Below are positions 9,158 to 17,755 of a DNA stretch of 64,000 nucleotides, piece by piece (position 1 is the stretch's first letter; the number at the start of each line of letters is the position of its first letter). Position numbers and translations under genes: made by a program. This stretch comes from Sulfurovum sp. XGS-02 (lineage in GTDB: Bacteria; Campylobacterota; Campylobacteria; Campylobacterales; Sulfurovaceae). The stretch covers positions 434,001 to 498,000 of the forward strand of contig NZ_CP093312.1 in the NCBI RefSeq assembly GCF_023213175.1, read 5' to 3'. The notes beneath the pieces were generated by a model, which was not told the origin of the DNA, searched no databases, and saw only the letters and a list, made by a program, of their open reading frames with translations.

Positions 9158-10270
9158 ATGGGGTTACATTTTGATGTGGGTGCGTGTGTAAGAGCGACAA
9201 GTAAATTTTCTCAGTGTACCAAGTGTGTGGATATCTGTCCGGACTCTATAAGCCTGGTAGACAATCTTCCTAGTTTCAGTGCGGCTACAGGTGTAGAAGC
9301 GGCTGCATGTGTGGGTATCTGTCCTACAGAAGCTTTTGCACTTTCGGATTTCTCTACGACAGAGTTCTTTTTTACTTTTTTAGAATCTAAAGTAAGACTC
9401 ATCTCGCCAAAGTTCAATGTTCCTTGTATCTCTGTATTGAGTGTAGAACATTTGATCTCGTTGGCTTTGGCAAGCGAGGAGACGATCACGATAGATATGA
9501 GTTCTTATGATGAGGATTCCTTACTGTTTGAGCATATTGAAGATCGCATAGATGAGGCAAATTTCGTCTTATCGAGTTTTTCTACAAAACAACTAGCAAC
9601 GAATCATGTCGAAGCAAAAGAATCAACAAAAGAGAGTGAGAGAGAAGATGAAGATGAAACTGTTTCAAGACGTTCTTTTTTAGGCAATGCTTCACTTGAA
9701 GGTGTGGTAAAACACAAAAAAGCATTTGATGATGCAGTAGATGAAGATGAATTGCAGCACTTTGAGATAGATGCTTCCGTCATAGCCAAGATCAAAGATA
9801 AAAATCTTCCAAATAAACGAAAGATACTCTTTACAACACTAAAACGTGCAGACGTTCCGGATGTGTTTGAGATACTTCCTGAAGAAGAGGTGAGTTTTAC
9901 CTCTCAAAAGTTCGTGGATGAGAATTGTACCAACTGTCAGATATGTTATCGTATCTGTCCTACAGGGGCACTTTCATCTGACAATCGGTTCTCACTGATA
10001 CACTTTGATGCAATGCTTTGCGTGAAGTGTCGCTTGTGCCATGACGTATGTGAACCTGATGCGATACAATTGCAAAGCGGATTTGAGATCAAAGAGTTCT
10101 TTGAACCTACACAAAGAACCCTTGCAACGTTTAATATCAAGCGCTGCAATGAGTGCGGTAACAACTTTACCTACACGGGAGGAGAACAGATGTGCCCGCG
10201 TTGTGCTGTGGAAGAAGAAGAAGCGATGTTTCTACATGAAAATGCCAAACGTATGAGAGGGGAGGAGTAG
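9158..10270 (+). CDS. polyferredoxin with degenerate N-terminal and complete C-terminal [4Fe-4S] sites
   Basis: A 370-residue soluble iron-sulfur protein. The N-terminal region has an incomplete double-ferredoxin pattern (CTKCVDICP at 20-28 and CVGICPTEAF at 51-60, with Cys10). A long acidic linker follows. The C-terminal region (about 257-310) has two full sites, CTNCQICYRICP and CVKCRLCHDVC, and the protein ends with a small zinc-ribbon-like motif (CNECG and CPRC). It sits three bases after torD and three before the next gene, so it belongs to the oxidoreductase operon. A role in electron delivery or enzyme maturation is inferred; the exact partner is unknown. Confidence 0.75.
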   Translation: MGLHFDVGACVRATSKFSQCTKCVDICPDSISLVDNLPSFSAATGVEAAACVGICPTEAFALSDFSTTEFFFTFLESKVRLISPKFNVPCISVLSVEHLISLALASEETITIDMSSYDEDSLLFEHIEDRIDEANFVLSSFSTKQLATNHVEAKESTKESEREDEDETVSRRSFLGNASLEGVVKHKKAFDDAVDEDELQHFEIDASVIAKIKDKNLPNKRKILFTTLKRADVPDVFEILPEEEVSFTSQKFVDENCTNCQICYRICPTGALSSDNRFSLIHFDAMLCVKCRLCHDVCEPDAIQLQSGFEIKEFFEPTQRTLATFNIKRCNECGNNFTYTGGEQMCPRCAVEEEEAMFLHENAKRMRGEE

Positions 10271-10272
10271 CT

Positions 10273-10749
10273 ATGCAGCCCCATGAAATCAAACCTGACA
10301 CAGGACTCTGTACGATCCTTGGATATAATGCACAAACAGGGTATATGAGAAAATACTTTAACAAGATCATGAAACGCAATGGTATCAATGCAACAGCCAT
10401 TGCCCTGAACATTAAAGATGAACATTTTGATTTTACCATGGCAAATGTAGGGGAGTCAAAAGTGACGCAAATGATGATAGAAAAAGAGTTTGGCGAAAAG
10501 GCTGTGCACTATTGTGAAAGTCTGAACGAATGTGCTCAGAGAGAAGGACGTGTAGACTTTGTTGAAGTGAAAGATGGAAAGGTGCAGGGCTTTTGTCTGG
10601 ATGATGAGGCCAAAGCACTTTATGAGAGACCGGAGTTCTTAGATGACCAGATCATTTTTGTAACAAAGATGATGCTTATAGCCCACAGATGGTTTGATGC
10701 CAAAATGAATGTGGATGATATTCCGCTACTAATAGGAGAGAAAGAATGA
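10273..10749 (+). CDS. hypothetical protein of the oxidoreductase operon, faintly AroE-like
   Basis: A 158-residue soluble protein that I do not firmly recognise. The N-terminal third (TILGYNAQTGYMRKYFN, then NATAIALNI, then FTMANVGESKVTQMM) is faintly like the substrate-binding domain of shikimate dehydrogenase (AroE), but no NADP domain follows. It overlaps the next gene by ATGA and follows the ferredoxin by two bases, so translation is coupled within the molybdoenzyme operon. An accessory or assembly role is inferred from position only. Confidence 0.65.
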   Translation: MQPHEIKPDTGLCTILGYNAQTGYMRKYFNKIMKRNGINATAIALNIKDEHFDFTMANVGESKVTQMMIEKEFGEKAVHYCESLNECAQREGRVDFVEVKDGKVQGFCLDDEAKALYERPEFLDDQIIFVTKMMLIAHRWFDAKMNVDDIPLLIGEKE

Positions 10750-11219
10750 GAGACATAAACGACCTAAGAAAAGAGTTTGAAAACTTTAATGAGAAAAATT
10801 TCAATGGTAATCCGGCCTTTGGTCCTGATGGACAATGCGCTGCAGAAGAAGAGGTAGATCTTAAAGATTATCCTTCTTATACGGAAGCACTCTATGCGAA
10901 GCTTATCGCTCCGCATGTAAGCGGTATTTATATCTCAAGATGGGACATTAAAGATATCGCACTTGAAGCAGGTGATTCTATGGCCATCCATCCACGTAAA
11001 CGTATGTTTGAGTTACTCATGAAGTTTGCAACGAGCAGAGAGAATATGCAGGCTGTACTTGATGCACTTGAAGCACACATGGAAGACAAAATCGCGATCT
11101 ATACAGAGTGTATGACAAAGTTTCCTAACTCTGCAGAAGTCTTTCAGCCGAAGATAGACAAGGCCAGAAAAACGATGAAGCTTTTTCCTCAGATCATTGA
11201 AGAGTATTTCCCTGAATAA
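10746..11219 (+). CDS. hypothetical protein, last gene of the oxidoreductase operon
   Basis: A 157-residue acidic soluble protein with no motif I recognise. It is predicted mostly helical, with an IHPRKRMFELLMKFA segment in the middle and a helical C terminus. The start overlaps the previous stop (ATGA). The tight coupling in an operon of catalytic, chaperone and ferredoxin genes makes an accessory role likely; a TorD-like helical chaperone-type fold is possible but not shown by any motif. Confidence 0.65.
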   Translation: MRDINDLRKEFENFNEKNFNGNPAFGPDGQCAAEEEVDLKDYPSYTEALYAKLIAPHVSGIYISRWDIKDIALEAGDSMAIHPRKRMFELLMKFATSRENMQAVLDALEAHMEDKIAIYTECMTKFPNSAEVFQPKIDKARKTMKLFPQIIEEYFPE

Positions 11220-11280
11220 CTAGAGTGGCCCTTATCATACTTTCAGTATAATAGATTATCTTGAAATCGTAAGGTAAACC

Positions 11281-12555
11281 ATGTCTGAAATCAAAAAAGA
11301 AGAAGTACTCGCATACCATAAGCAAGGGAAGATAGGTATAGAGCTTACGAAACCCTGTGACACACAACATGAACTCTCACTTGCCTACACCCCCGGTGTA
11401 GCGATACCCTGTCTTGAAATAGCAAAGGATCAAAATCTCTCTTTTGAATATACCAATCGCTCTAATCTGGTTGCAGTGATCTCTGACGGTTCGGCTGTAC
11501 TAGGACTGGGGAACATCGGACCTCTTGCATCCAAACCTGTCATGGAAGGGAAATCAGTACTGTTTAAAAAGTTTGCGGATGTAGATGCTTTTGATATAGA
11601 ACTGGATGTGCACAGTGTAGATGAGATCATCACTGCATGTAAAGCAATTTCGCCTACTTTCGGTGGGATCAACCTTGAAGATATCAAAGCCCCTCAATGT
11701 TTTGAGATAGAAAAAAAGTTACAAGAAACACTGGATATCCCTGTGTTTCATGATGACCAGCATGGAACGGCTATCATTACGACTGCTGGATTGATGAATG
11801 TACTCGAACTGACAGGTAAAAAAGTCGATGAGATCAAAATAGTCGTCAACGGTGCAGGTGCTGCGGGTATCTCATGTGCAAAAATGTATAAGCGTCTGGG
11901 TGTCAAAAATATCGTGATGTGTGATAGTAAAGGGGTGCTTACCACAGAGAGAACAGACATGAATGTCTATAAAGCACCTTTTGCTATAGAAACAGATGCC
12001 AAGACACTCGATGATGCGATAGAGAATGCTGATATGTTTTTAGGTTTGAGTGTTGCAGGCGCATTGAGCAAGCAGATGGTAGCCAAAATGGCACCTGAGC
12101 CTATTATCTTTGCTTTAGCAAATCCGGTGCCTGAAATTTTACCTTCTGAAGTGAAAGAAGTACGTGATGATGCGATCATCGGAACAGGACGTTCTGACTA
12201 TCCAAATCAGATCAACAATGTATTGGGGTTCCCTTTTATCTTCAGAGGTGCATTGGACATGCATGCAAAGAAGATCACAGAAGGTATGAAAATGGCAGCG
12301 GCTAAAGCACTTGCGGCTTTAGCGAAAGAGCCTGTACCTGACTATGTCAAGGCCGCCTATAAGAATGATACGATAGCCTATGGAAAAGAGCATATTATTC
12401 CTTTACCTTTTAACAAAGAAGCCTTGGTCTGGGTTGCTTCAGCTGTAGCAAAAACCGCCTTTGAAGAGGGAGTTGCACGGGTAGAACATTATGATCATGA
12501 GAGCTATAAAGAGCAATTACGATGTATTATTTATGGTTGTCCTGAGAACAAGTGA
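11281..12555 (+). CDS. malic enzyme (NAD(P)-dependent)
   Basis: Malate to pyruvate plus CO2, or the reverse carboxylation in an autotroph. At 424 residues it is the short bacterial form without the phosphotransacetylase domain of MaeB. Diagnostic segments are YTPGVAIPC, VISDGSAVLGLGNIGP, FHDDQHGTAI, the Rossmann loop VNGAGAAGI and FALANPVPEI. The AGGTAAAC before the ATG is a modest ribosome site. In a cell using the reductive TCA cycle it links C4 acids to pyruvate. It is followed after three bases by a membrane protein of unrelated function. Confidence 0.93.
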   Translation: MSEIKKEEVLAYHKQGKIGIELTKPCDTQHELSLAYTPGVAIPCLEIAKDQNLSFEYTNRSNLVAVISDGSAVLGLGNIGPLASKPVMEGKSVLFKKFADVDAFDIELDVHSVDEIITACKAISPTFGGINLEDIKAPQCFEIEKKLQETLDIPVFHDDQHGTAIITTAGLMNVLELTGKKVDEIKIVVNGAGAAGISCAKMYKRLGVKNIVMCDSKGVLTTERTDMNVYKAPFAIETDAKTLDDAIENADMFLGLSVAGALSKQMVAKMAPEPIIFALANPVPEILPSEVKEVRDDAIIGTGRSDYPNQINNVLGFPFIFRGALDMHAKKITEGMKMAAAKALAALAKEPVPDYVKAAYKNDTIAYGKEHIIPLPFNKEALVWVASAVAKTAFEEGVARVEHYDHESYKEQLRCIIYGCPENK

Positions 12556-12558
12556 TCC

Positions 12559-13980
12559 ATGCATATAAAAACCTATGTAAATCTTTATGAACTATTGGCA
12601 TTAGATCCTGCTACACGGGAAGAGAACCGTGCATTTGGTTTGACCCATGTGATGTTAAAAAACAAACCCATTGAACAACTTTTAGCATGGGTTGAGAAGC
12701 ATCAATCCCGTCTGAAAAAACCGCTTTTATCCGACACTTTTTCCTCTTATCTCTACAGGGTCACGTTTGTACTTGTATTGATCGCATTTGCCTTGGGACT
12801 ATTGTCCGGTGTGGCTCTGCTCTCTTACAGTGGAGATGAACCGGTCAATGTCATCTATTTTATGGCTGTCACTGTGTTTCTCCCGATCTTTACTATGCTG
12901 CTTACATTTTTTGCGATGTTTAGGACCAGGAGTGCTGAGAATGTTCTGATACACCTTTCGCCTGCTTTTTGGATGGAAAAGATAATGGGGGTTTTGCCCG
13001 GCAGAGCAGAAGAGCAGATCAAAGGGGTGAAGATAAACCCTTTACTTGCAAACTGGATCATCATTAAACGTTCACAGATCATTGTGTTGTTTTTTTCACT
13101 TGGGCTGCTCTTGGCACTTTTGGGTGTGATCGTGACTAAAGATATCGCCTTTGCATGGAGTACAACCCTGCATATCTCTCCTGAGGAATTTCAACGTTTT
13201 TTACATACGATAGCATTTCCATGGAGAGAATTTGCCGCGTCTGCCGTGCCGTCACTTGAACTCATAGAGCAAAGTCAATATTTCAGACTGGGTACTACGC
13301 TGGATGAAGAGATGATCGCACATGCATCCGATCTTGGAGAGTGGTGGAAGTTTTTGGCTCTTTCTACCCTGTGGTATGCCATTTTCTTACGTTTTTGTAT
13401 ATTCATCCTCGCTTCTTTTGGATTGAGAAGTGCCATCAAGAAATCGCTTTTCACGTTACATGGGACGGCACAACTCCTTAGAGAGATCAATGAACCTATC
13501 ATCTCTACACATGCAGATAGAAATGAAAAGGTAGTGCTATCAGGAGATGGAAAGTATGGCCGGATCGTCAACACATTGGATGCCTCTTATGATGGGATAC
13601 AAGGATGGGCCATACCGCATGATGCACTTTTGGTATTGGCTGAAAGTAGGAAGATCATTGCACCGGTACAATGTGAAGTCGGGGGTAGAAACACGCTTGA
13701 GGAAGATACGGAGATCATTTTTAAAAGTCATGGTGAAATACTTTTGTTTGTAAAGGCATGGGAGCCTCCGACAATGGATTTTGTAGATTATCTTAGTGAA
13801 TTGACCCGCAGAGTTGATAAAGTGATAGTAGCACCCGTAGGCACGGCAGAAAATCATTATGAGGCATCCCCTAAAGCGCTGGATGTCTGGGAAAACAAAC
13901 TTTCTATGCTTAGCGACAGGAAAGTGTGGTTAAAAAGATCCGGTACTGAAGCACCGGGCAAGGAGGCACACAATGCCTAG
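12559..13980 (+). CDS. DUF2868 membrane protein
   Basis: A 473-residue membrane protein with two pairs of transmembrane helices (about 65-120 and 170-195, with further ones near 260-300) and a cytosolic C-terminal domain. It matches the general layout of DUF2868 proteins, which in Proteobacteria sit directly before a DUF3482 GTPase, exactly as here (8-bp overlap). The biochemical role is unknown; a GTPase-linked membrane process is inferred from the pairing. Confidence 0.75.
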   Translation: MHIKTYVNLYELLALDPATREENRAFGLTHVMLKNKPIEQLLAWVEKHQSRLKKPLLSDTFSSYLYRVTFVLVLIAFALGLLSGVALLSYSGDEPVNVIYFMAVTVFLPIFTMLLTFFAMFRTRSAENVLIHLSPAFWMEKIMGVLPGRAEEQIKGVKINPLLANWIIIKRSQIIVLFFSLGLLLALLGVIVTKDIAFAWSTTLHISPEEFQRFLHTIAFPWREFAASAVPSLELIEQSQYFRLGTTLDEEMIAHASDLGEWWKFLALSTLWYAIFLRFCIFILASFGLRSAIKKSLFTLHGTAQLLREINEPIISTHADRNEKVVLSGDGKYGRIVNTLDASYDGIQGWAIPHDALLVLAESRKIIAPVQCEVGGRNTLEEDTEIIFKSHGEILLFVKAWEPPTMDFVDYLSELTRRVDKVIVAPVGTAENHYEASPKALDVWENKLSMLSDRKVWLKRSGTEAPGKEAHNA

Positions 13981-15388
13981 TCGTAGAGAGATCGATGTGT
14001 CCCACCCGACATTTGCAGTGGTGGGGCATCCGAACAAAGGGAAAAGTGCCATTGTCTCATCTTTAGCACTGGATGACTCTGTACAGATATCTGATATACC
14101 CGGGACCACCATAGAGAAACGCTCTTTCCCTTTAACGGTGGATGGAAAGATTTTATATGAACTGTATGACACACCTGGTTTTCAAAGGGCACGGAAGGTA
14201 CTCGCTTGGCTGGAAAAACATGATGTCCCTGCAAATAAAAAACATGAAGTGGTAGAGGCATTTATTGATACGCATAAAGAGGATGAACGTTTTCATGATG
14301 AAATAGAACTTCTTGAACCTATCATGGAAGGGGCAGGTATCATTTATGTGGTAGACGGTTCCCAACCTTATGGAGAAGAGTACGAAACCGAGATGGAGAT
14401 ACTTCGCTGGACAGGGCAGCCCTCTATGGCACTGATCAACCATATTGATGAAACAGATTACAGTGAAGAGTGGAAGCGGGCACTGGAACATTATTTCAAG
14501 ATGGTACGTACCTTTAATCCGATGCAGTCCGACTTTGGGCAGCATACCAGTATACTGGAGAGTATGGCCCAGATGAAAGAAGAGTGGATAGCCCCGCTCA
14601 AAGCATCGATCAAACTTTTTAAACAGTATCAGGAACAGATGCTTGAGCGCAGTGCGGCACACATTGCGAGATTGGTGTATGATGCTGTCAGTGCTGTGGA
14701 GATACTCTCTTTTGATACCCATGCGGCGAGTGATGAAGAGAGAGAAACAATTGAAACACGCTATAAAGACCGGTTACGTGATCTAGAAGTTGCAGCACAA
14801 AAGGACATAGAAGAGATCTGGAACCATGATCACCTTCAAAAAAAAGAGAAAGTCCTAACGTTTGAAGGGATGGATCTTTTTTCGGAAGAGACAGCTTCTG
14901 TGTTTGGATTGACACGTAAAGAACTACTTATGACAGGCGTCACCTCAGGTGCAGTCACGGGTGCGGGTATCGACCTACTGTTTGCAGGGCATACACTTCT
15001 TTTAGGTGGAGCCATAGGGGCATTGGTAGGTGGAACAGGTGCCTATTTCGGTTTCAACGAGCTTTCAGAGATAAAAGTCCTGGGGAAAACAATGGGTCGG
15101 CGCTATTTGGAGATGGGACCCATGGAGAATAGAAATTTTCCTTATATCTTACTGGGGCGTGCCATCTATCATACGATGAAGGTCGCACAAACTTCCCATG
15201 CCAAAAGAGAAGTGTTCGATATGGAAATGGATCAGACATTTAAAGAGAAATGGCTGGATGATACATCAAGAAAGTCCTTAGAAAAATACCATAAAAAATT
15301 TCGTTCAGGCGCTGCTCTTCAGCCAGGAGAACTCAAAGCGTATGAACTACTCATTCATCAACTATTAAAGCGTTTGATCGATGCCTGA
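13973..15388 (+). CDS. DUF3482-type GTPase
   Basis: An Era/TrmE-like small GTPase domain with P-loop GHPNKGKS (18-25), switch region SDIPGTTIE, DTPGF (G3) and INHIDETD as a probable NKxD-type G4 variant, followed by a long helical DUF3482-like tail containing a hydrophobic Gly-rich hairpin (TSGAVTGAGIDLLFAGHTLL) that could insert in membrane. It starts 8 bp inside the DUF2868 gene and overlaps the peptidase gene by 8 bp, so the three are translationally coupled. It probably works at the inner membrane with DUF2868. Confidence 0.85.
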   Translation: MPSRREIDVSHPTFAVVGHPNKGKSAIVSSLALDDSVQISDIPGTTIEKRSFPLTVDGKILYELYDTPGFQRARKVLAWLEKHDVPANKKHEVVEAFIDTHKEDERFHDEIELLEPIMEGAGIIYVVDGSQPYGEEYETEMEILRWTGQPSMALINHIDETDYSEEWKRALEHYFKMVRTFNPMQSDFGQHTSILESMAQMKEEWIAPLKASIKLFKQYQEQMLERSAAHIARLVYDAVSAVEILSFDTHAASDEERETIETRYKDRLRDLEVAAQKDIEEIWNHDHLQKKEKVLTFEGMDLFSEETASVFGLTRKELLMTGVTSGAVTGAGIDLLFAGHTLLLGGAIGALVGGTGAYFGFNELSEIKVLGKTMGRRYLEMGPMENRNFPYILLGRAIYHTMKVAQTSHAKREVFDMEMDQTFKEKWLDDTSRKSLEKYHKKFRSGAALQPGELKAYELLIHQLLKRLIDA

Positions 15389-16067
15389 AAAGGATCCTTT
15401 TCAACATTTACTTCAAGATCGCGATGAGGAAGAGCCGTCAGGATCCTCTTTGCACTCCAATACAGTGGCAAAGAGGGTCACATTAGGTATCTTTGTCGTA
15501 TTTCTTCTGCTTTTCCCTCATTATGCACCATGGGAACCGGGTTATGAGCAGAGTGACTCTTGGGTACAGAGAATATTTACCCTTTATTTTTTTGTAGCAA
15601 ATCAGACTTTGGGTATCGTGCATGAAGCAGGACATGGTGTCTGCTATATCTTACCTTGTCCAGAGTTTTTGACTATGGCCAATGGAACGCTCTTCCAGTT
15701 ACTTTTTCCGGGATTGATCTCCTATTATTACTATCGAAGAGGCAAGCTCTTTGCTGCGCTGATCGCACTCTTTTTTGTGGGCTTCTCTCTCCAATACACT
15801 GCATGGTATCTCTCTACTGCCCACGAAGGACGTATACTCCCGGCACATAAATCCTTTTTAGGTGTCGATGCGATCCATGACTTTAACTATATGCTCAGTG
15901 CTATGGGGCTTTTGGCATATGAGTCTCTGATCGCAGGTTTCACAAGATTCATTGCCTATCTTATCATGCTTGCAGCGGTCATAGGAATGTTTTTTGAAGC
16001 GTTTCAAAATACGCATAAGAAAGGTGTAAAGAGGGGACGGCGTAGAGAAAAAAAGACTTTTAAATAA
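15381..16067 (+). CDS. membrane metallopeptidase-like protein (M50 type)
   Basis: A 228-residue membrane protein with four to five hydrophobic helices and a zinc-peptidase motif HEAGH (81-85) at the start of a membrane helix (LGIVHEAGHGVCYIL), as in site-2-like M50 proteins. The later FLGVDAIHDFNYML may supply an acidic ligand. It is coupled to the GTPase by overlap, and its 3' end converges on pgpA with an 8-bp overlap. The basic tail (KRGRRREKK) faces the cytosol. Substrate unknown. Confidence 0.7.
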   Translation: MPEKDPFQHLLQDRDEEEPSGSSLHSNTVAKRVTLGIFVVFLLLFPHYAPWEPGYEQSDSWVQRIFTLYFFVANQTLGIVHEAGHGVCYILPCPEFLTMANGTLFQLLFPGLISYYYYRRGKLFAALIALFFVGFSLQYTAWYLSTAHEGRILPAHKSFLGVDAIHDFNYMLSAMGLLAYESLIAGFTRFIAYLIMLAAVIGMFFEAFQNTHKKGVKRGRRREKKTFK

Positions 16068-16551
16068 GTCTCTCGATCGCCATCAGTATCGCAGCACTTA
16101 AAAATCCACCGGCGATCCCGGCCAAGACATCATCGAGCATCACGCCAAGTCCGCCTTTAAGTTCTCTGTCTATCCAGCCTATGGTTGAGGGTTTCCAGAT
16201 GTCAAAAAGACGGAATGCCGTAAAACTGAATATGAGTGCCAGGAGTTCGGCATAAGGGTAGTTCATGGTAACAGCGGTTGAATAGGCGATCATCAGGCTA
16301 AGCCACATACCTGCTGTTTCATCTATGACGATCTGCTGATGGTCATGGATCCCTGTAGCCTGTTCATATTTATTCACTTCAAAGATACCTATAACGGTAA
16401 TGGCAAGCGTCAGCATAAAAAGTGTTTCTGTACCAAAGTAGTGAATCAGAGCCACGCCTACAGGAAGTGAAGCCAAGGAACCTACGGTACCGGGTGCTTT
16501 GGGGCTAAGTCCGGCACCAAAGAAGGTGAGAAAAAGTTTTTGTATTGTCAT
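16060..16551 (-). CDS. pgpA: phosphatidylglycerophosphatase A
   Basis: Dephosphorylates phosphatidylglycerol phosphate at the inner membrane. The 163-residue protein shows the PgpA hallmarks GLSPKAPGTVGSLASLP near the N terminus, QQIVIDETAGMW, and FRLFDIWKP followed by a GVMLDDVLAGI block. It is the last gene of the minus-strand cluster ispDF, response regulator, Sat-like, pgpA, an order also known from Campylobacter jejuni (Cj1607-Cj1610). Gap to the Sat-like gene is 13 bp. Confidence 0.92.
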   Translation of the reverse strand: MTIQKLFLTFFGAGLSPKAPGTVGSLASLPVGVALIHYFGTETLFMLTLAITVIGIFEVNKYEQATGIHDHQQIVIDETAGMWLSLMIAYSTAVTMNYPYAELLALIFSFTAFRLFDIWKPSTIGWIDRELKGGLGVMLDDVLAGIAGGFLSAAILMAIERLI

Positions 16552-16564
16552 AAGATTCCTTCTT

Positions 16565-17755
16565 TTACGTCAGTGATGATGTTTGGTAGAGTTCAATGAG
16601 TTTCAGATAGAACTGTTCTTCACTCTGTTGTTCCAAGAGACCCGAACCCGGCATCAAAGAGTAATGCATCTCTTGAAGGTTTTCAAATCTATCGGGTAAA
16701 AGTGCTGCGAGTATATTTGCAGAGACCTCTTTTCTTACTAGGATAGAAGGGGGAATAAGCCCCGCCTGTATGAGTTTCATAATAGAGGCTGAGTCATAGT
16801 GTACATGGTGGTGTTGTCCATGGGGACAGGTCCGTGTGCTGACAAGTGTTTTACATGTATCACAATAGACAAGCTCATCGATGGTTTTGATCTCAATATT
16901 GATATCCTGGCATCGATCAAAGACAGAACTTAGACGGTTTTTATCATAATATAACCCCAGTCCACCATGGTTTTTACCTATGACCAGCTGGTTACATCCA
17001 TAATTTTTTGCTAAAAGCGCATCCAAAATGAGTTCATTATAACCCGCAAAGATATAGGTGTTCTCAAATGGAATAATAAGGACCTTGTTGCGTGGTAAAA
17101 AGTTATCGACAAAAGTCGTGAGTGCATTATGGCGTATGTCATAACGAAGCCCTTCAGAAGTAAAAGGTTTTCGCAAAAAGATCACAAGAAGATCGGAATT
17201 GGTGATGGCTTCACGTATCATTCTTTCGTGTGCACGGTTCAAAGGGTTCGCTGCAAGCATCATCGATGAGATATGTTTGGCCCCTGTCTTTGTAATCATG
17301 TTTCTGATGCGCTTCATATTGTCTTGTATCAGTGGATAAGTGACAGTATACTCCCCGGATACAGCGATTTTACCTAGTCTCGATATGGTGTTTCTCACGC
17401 CCGGGTGTGTCGTGTCCGAAGTTCCATAGATATTCTGTAGACGCTGCGCAGGGTCTACCTCAAATGTCTCTTCCACTATCAGTTCACCCACGATATTCCC
17501 ATCATTGATGAGTGAAACAATGTCATTTTTTTGTAGCGTCTGCAAGGTTTGATGATTTTTTTTACCCTGAGGTGCAAGTATAAAAGAGAAAGGAAAAGGT
17601 ACGCCTTTGTACATTTTGGTCTCATCCACATTTTGGGCCTCTTCTTTATTCATCAGCTTCTCTACAGGAGAGATAAGCCCTGCCTTTACCAAGGCTAGGG
17701 TAGAAAGGGCCTCAGTATCTATATAGAGTGATTTATTTCTTTTTGAATAGGCCAT
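16565..17755 (-). CDS. Sat-like (ATP sulfurylase-fold) protein with degenerate active site
   Basis: This has the overall plan of bacterial sulfate adenylyltransferase (396 residues): N-terminal PUA-like domain, catalytic domain, zinc-binding cysteines (Cys298, Cys301, Cys310 with His312 or His315) and C-terminal segment. The catalytic QTRNPxHRAHE motif reads LAANPLNRAHE (167-177), so the Gln, Thr, Arg and first His are gone, and the GRDHAG loop reads GKNHGG (260-265). Classical sulfate activation is therefore doubtful. It overlaps the response regulator's 3' end by 23 bp and has an AAAGGAAG ribosome site. The C. jejuni counterpart sits in the same place. Real function unknown; redox or regulatory adaptation is speculation. 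Confidence 0.8.
   Translation of the reverse strand: MAYSKRNKSLYIDTEALSTLALVKAGLISPVEKLMNKEEAQNVDETKMYKGVPFPFSFILAPQGKKNHQTLQTLQKNDIVSLINDGNIVGELIVEETFEVDPAQRLQNIYGTSDTTHPGVRNTISRLGKIAVSGEYTVTYPLIQDNMKRIRNMITKTGAKHISSMMLAANPLNRAHERMIREAITNSDLLVIFLRKPFTSEGLRYDIRHNALTTFVDNFLPRNKVLIIPFENTYIFAGYNELILDALLAKNYGCNQLVIGKNHGGLGLYYDKNRLSSVFDRCQDINIEIKTIDELVYCDTCKTLVSTRTCPHGQHHHVHYDSASIMKLIQAGLIPPSILVRKEVSANILAALLPDRFENLQEMHYSLMPGSGLLEQQSEEQFYLKLIELYQTSSLT

Noticed and set aside
14153-14722. 189-codon frame antisense to the DUF3482 GTPase
   Set aside because: Shadow of a well-supported coding frame; no family motif or ribosome site.
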